Shown one piece after another: positions 5,420-6,761 of a stretch of DNA of 6,761 nt. Source of the stretch: JALZIF01 sp964584905. GTDB taxonomy: Bacteria > Gemmatimonadota > Gemmatimonadetes > Gemmatimonadales > Gemmatimonadaceae. The translations under genes were made by a program, and so were the position numbers. Position 1 is the first letter of the stretch, and every line of letters starts with the position of its first letter. The notes under the pieces were generated by a model. That model had not been told where the DNA came from. It searched no databases and saw only the letters and a list, made by a program, of their open reading frames with translations. The DNA is taken from positions 1 through 6,761 of the forward strand of contig CAZPCC010000134.1 in the NCBI GenBank assembly GCA_964584905.1, read 5' to 3'.

Positions 5420-6529
5420 ATGCCACGAATCTGGTGCTCCGCCGGACTGCTGGTCGCCTTGGTCATGCCGCTGCAAGCGCAGTACACGGGCTCGATCGGC
5501 TTCCATGTCTCTCGCAACGACGCGATGCCGACCGCGCCCCACCTCGGAGGGCTGACGCTGTCGAGCTACGCCGGCCCGCTGGGAGTGCGCCTGAATGGAG
5601 GGCTGCACTTTACGCAGCGCGACATGAGCGGCCATCGCAGCAACACCCGAATCGGGGTCGGCGCCTGGACGGCCGATGCCGACCTCGTCCTCTCGCCGTT
5701 CCATACGTTCAGCCCCCTCGCCCCTTACGGATTCCTGGGAATTGGCGGGCAGGGCGTGCGCTTTCGAAATCTGCCCGATACAGCTCTCGCTACATGGAGC
5801 TATGGTGGCGGACTGGCCTTGCGGTTCGGCGGTCCAGTCTCGCTGGATGCCGACGCGCGGTACCGGCAGGCGCTCGACGGTGACGAGCTGCTGTCAGGTA
5901 GCATCACGCGTGATTGGGAGTACAGGATCGGGCTGACGATTGGATTTGGGCAACGCCGGTCGCGCGACTATCACCGGCCAAGGGCGCGCTCCCATTCGCC
6001 CGTGCGCAAGGAACCGATACGCGAGAGTCGTTCGCGAGTGCGTCCGACGGCCGCCATCGTCACGGGAGCAGAGCGATACATCGGTACCCGGTACCGATAC
6101 GGCGGCGTAGCGCCTGGCGAGGGATTCGACTGCTCGGGATTCGTGCAGTACGTCTACGGGCGGCAGGGTGTCAGGCTGGCGCGAACGGCGCGCTCGATGG
6201 CCAACGAGGGCGATCGAATTGAGACCAGGCGGGACGCACTGCGAGCGGGAGATCTAATGCTGTTCGCCGACGATGGCCGGCGGATCGATCACGTGGCGAT
6301 CTACGCAGGGGAGGGAAGGATCCTTCACGCGACGGCGAGCGGGGGCGGCGTTCGTTACGACGACCTCGATTCCCCGCGCGGGCGCTGGTTCCTCGAACGC
6401 TGGGTCGATGCGCGGCGCGTGGTAGGCGATGACGGGTCCCGTACGCGCGACGCGACGACTCGCGAGCAGGTCGATGAGAGCGAGCTGGATCCGCCTGACC
6501 GCGCGCCGCTTCCCGGGCAAGGTCGCTGA
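5420..6529 (+). CDS. Outer-membrane beta-barrel fused to NlpC/P60 cysteine peptidase
   Basis: The 369-residue protein has four parts. Residues 1-20 are a signal peptide (MPRIWCSAGLLVALVMPLQA) cut before Gln21. Residues 22-176 are barrel-like, with about eight alternating strands (IGFHVSRN, LTLSSYAG, VRLNGGLHFTQ, IGVGAWTADADLVL, YGFLGIGGQGVRF, SYGGGLALRFG, VSLDADARYRQA, YRIGLTIGFG). Residues 178-209 are an Arg-rich linker (11 Arg). Residues 213 to about 325 are an NlpC/P60 domain: YIGTRYRYGG, FDCSGFVQYVYG with catalytic Cys238, AGDLMLF, DHVAIYAG with His291, and LHATASGGGV with His303. These enzymes cleave peptidoglycan stem peptides, typically gamma-D-Glu-diamino acid bonds. An even strand number would place the catalytic domain in the periplasm. 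ATG 5420 is chosen because it starts the signal peptide; ATG 5411 and GTG 5360 are in frame, and GGGAG at 5413-5417 lies too close to be ideal. A polar tail of about 40 residues ends the protein. Confidence 0.88.
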   Translation: MPRIWCSAGLLVALVMPLQAQYTGSIGFHVSRNDAMPTAPHLGGLTLSSYAGPLGVRLNGGLHFTQRDMSGHRSNTRIGVGAWTADADLVLSPFHTFSPLAPYGFLGIGGQGVRFRNLPDTALATWSYGGGLALRFGGPVSLDADARYRQALDGDELLSGSITRDWEYRIGLTIGFGQRRSRDYHRPRARSHSPVRKEPIRESRSRVRPTAAIVTGAERYIGTRYRYGGVAPGEGFDCSGFVQYVYGRQGVRLARTARSMANEGDRIETRRDALRAGDLMLFADDGRRIDHVAIYAGEGRILHATASGGGVRYDDLDSPRGRWFLERWVDARRVVGDDGSRTRDATTREQVDESELDPPDRAPLPGQGR

Positions 6530-6623
6530 CGGCTTTCCCGCTTCCGGAAACTCGTGCGTCCCGAGGCGCGTATGCTCTTACGAGCAACGGAAATCAGTGG
6601 GAACCTGAACCATACAGACGATC

Positions 6624-6710
6624 ATGCACATGAGAGTGTTGTGGGCGATTACCCTGGTGGCGGCGCTGGCGGCCGCGGGCGGCGCGGGCGCGCCCACGTT
6701 GGTTGTATGA
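6624..6710 (+). pseudogene. Possible 5' end of an exported protein gene with a broken frame
   Basis: ATG 6624 (or 6630) encodes 28 residues resembling a signal peptide: basic start MHMR, hydrophobic VLWAITLVAALAAA, then GGAGA, followed by TGA at 6708. The stop overlaps an ATG at 6707 (ATGA) that opens another frame, MNPPADHNDSLGWG..., which runs to the window end with high GC in third positions. Codon usage thus looks coding in the first frame up to about 6700 and in the second frame after it. This could be a frameshifted secreted protein or lipoprotein gene, a sequencing indel in GC-rich sequence, or two coupled frames. There is no clear ribosome binding site. The evidence is thin. Confidence 0.3.
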
Positions 6711-6751
6711 ACCCCCCCGCCGACCACAACGACTCGCTGGGTTGGGGGGTT
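6710..6751 (+). repeat. AACCCCCC/GGGGGGTT inverted repeat at the window edge
   Basis: AACCCCCC (6710-6717) pairs exactly with GGGGGGTT (6744-6751) across a 26-base loop, and TTGGGG follows. The loop is long and only four T follow the G run, so it is a poor terminator candidate. It coincides with the open frame starting at 6707. Confidence 0.3.
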
Positions 6752-6761
6752 TTGGGGTATT

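Noticed and set aside
5290..5883. 197-residue + strand frame starting in the leader of the fusion gene
   Set aside because: Its composition is Arg/Ser/Ala-rich and unstructured, and it overlaps the barrel-NlpC/P60 frame, which has clear domains. It is an out-of-frame shadow.
6739..6757. G-quadruplex candidate at the window end
   Set aside because: The runs GGG, GGGGGG and GGGG give only three separated tracts; four three-G tracts would need a zero-length loop. Too weak to call.

Overview
The window is GC-rich and gene-dense, with every supported gene on the + strand. It looks like a chromosomal segment of a Gram-negative (diderm) bacterium. Four consecutive secreted proteins have Sec signal peptides followed by amphipathic beta-strand-rich sequence typical of small outer-membrane beta-barrels. 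The GC-rich coding style and this type of short 'G...PTGdF' barrel protein fit Gemmatimonadota best, but that placement is inference from style only. I see no mobile element, CRISPR array, tRNA or rRNA.

Positions 1-2882 hold the end of an arginine biosynthesis operon: argC (5' end cut by the window), argB and argD. Successive genes overlap by four bases (ATGA), so translation is probably coupled. They carry out steps 2, 3 and 4 of ornithine synthesis: phosphorylation of N-acetylglutamate (ArgB), reduction of the acyl phosphate to the semialdehyde (ArgC) and transamination to N-acetylornithine (ArgD). Neither argJ nor argF lies inside this stretch. No clear terminator follows argD; a GC-rich hairpin without a T-tract lies about 115 bases downstream.

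Positions 3056-5190 hold three small exported beta-barrel proteins of unknown ligand. The first two (3056-3736 and 3773-4429) are close enough to be co-transcribed. An 11-codon reading frame with a good ribosome binding site sits between them and overlaps the GTG start of the second by four bases; it is either a coupling peptide or the lost N-terminus of a frameshifted gene. The third (4639-5190) has its own -10-like element with an inverted repeat beside it, a strong ribosome binding site and a textbook intrinsic terminator, so it is probably a separate, well-expressed unit. The second and third proteins share an alignable N-terminal block and look like diverged paralogues.

Positions 5420-6529 hold the most unusual gene: a signal peptide, an apparent eight-stranded outer-membrane beta-barrel, an arginine-rich linker and a C-terminal NlpC/P60 cysteine peptidase domain with its Cys-His-His residues present. 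This architecture would anchor a peptidoglycan hydrolase in the outer membrane with its catalytic domain facing the wall. All four exported proteins are predicted to have glutamine as the first residue after signal peptidase cleavage, as in the 'Q-rule' known from Bacteroidetes. The last ~140 bases contain what looks like the start of another exported protein, whose frame breaks near a short ATGA overlap and a C7 tract before the window ends.
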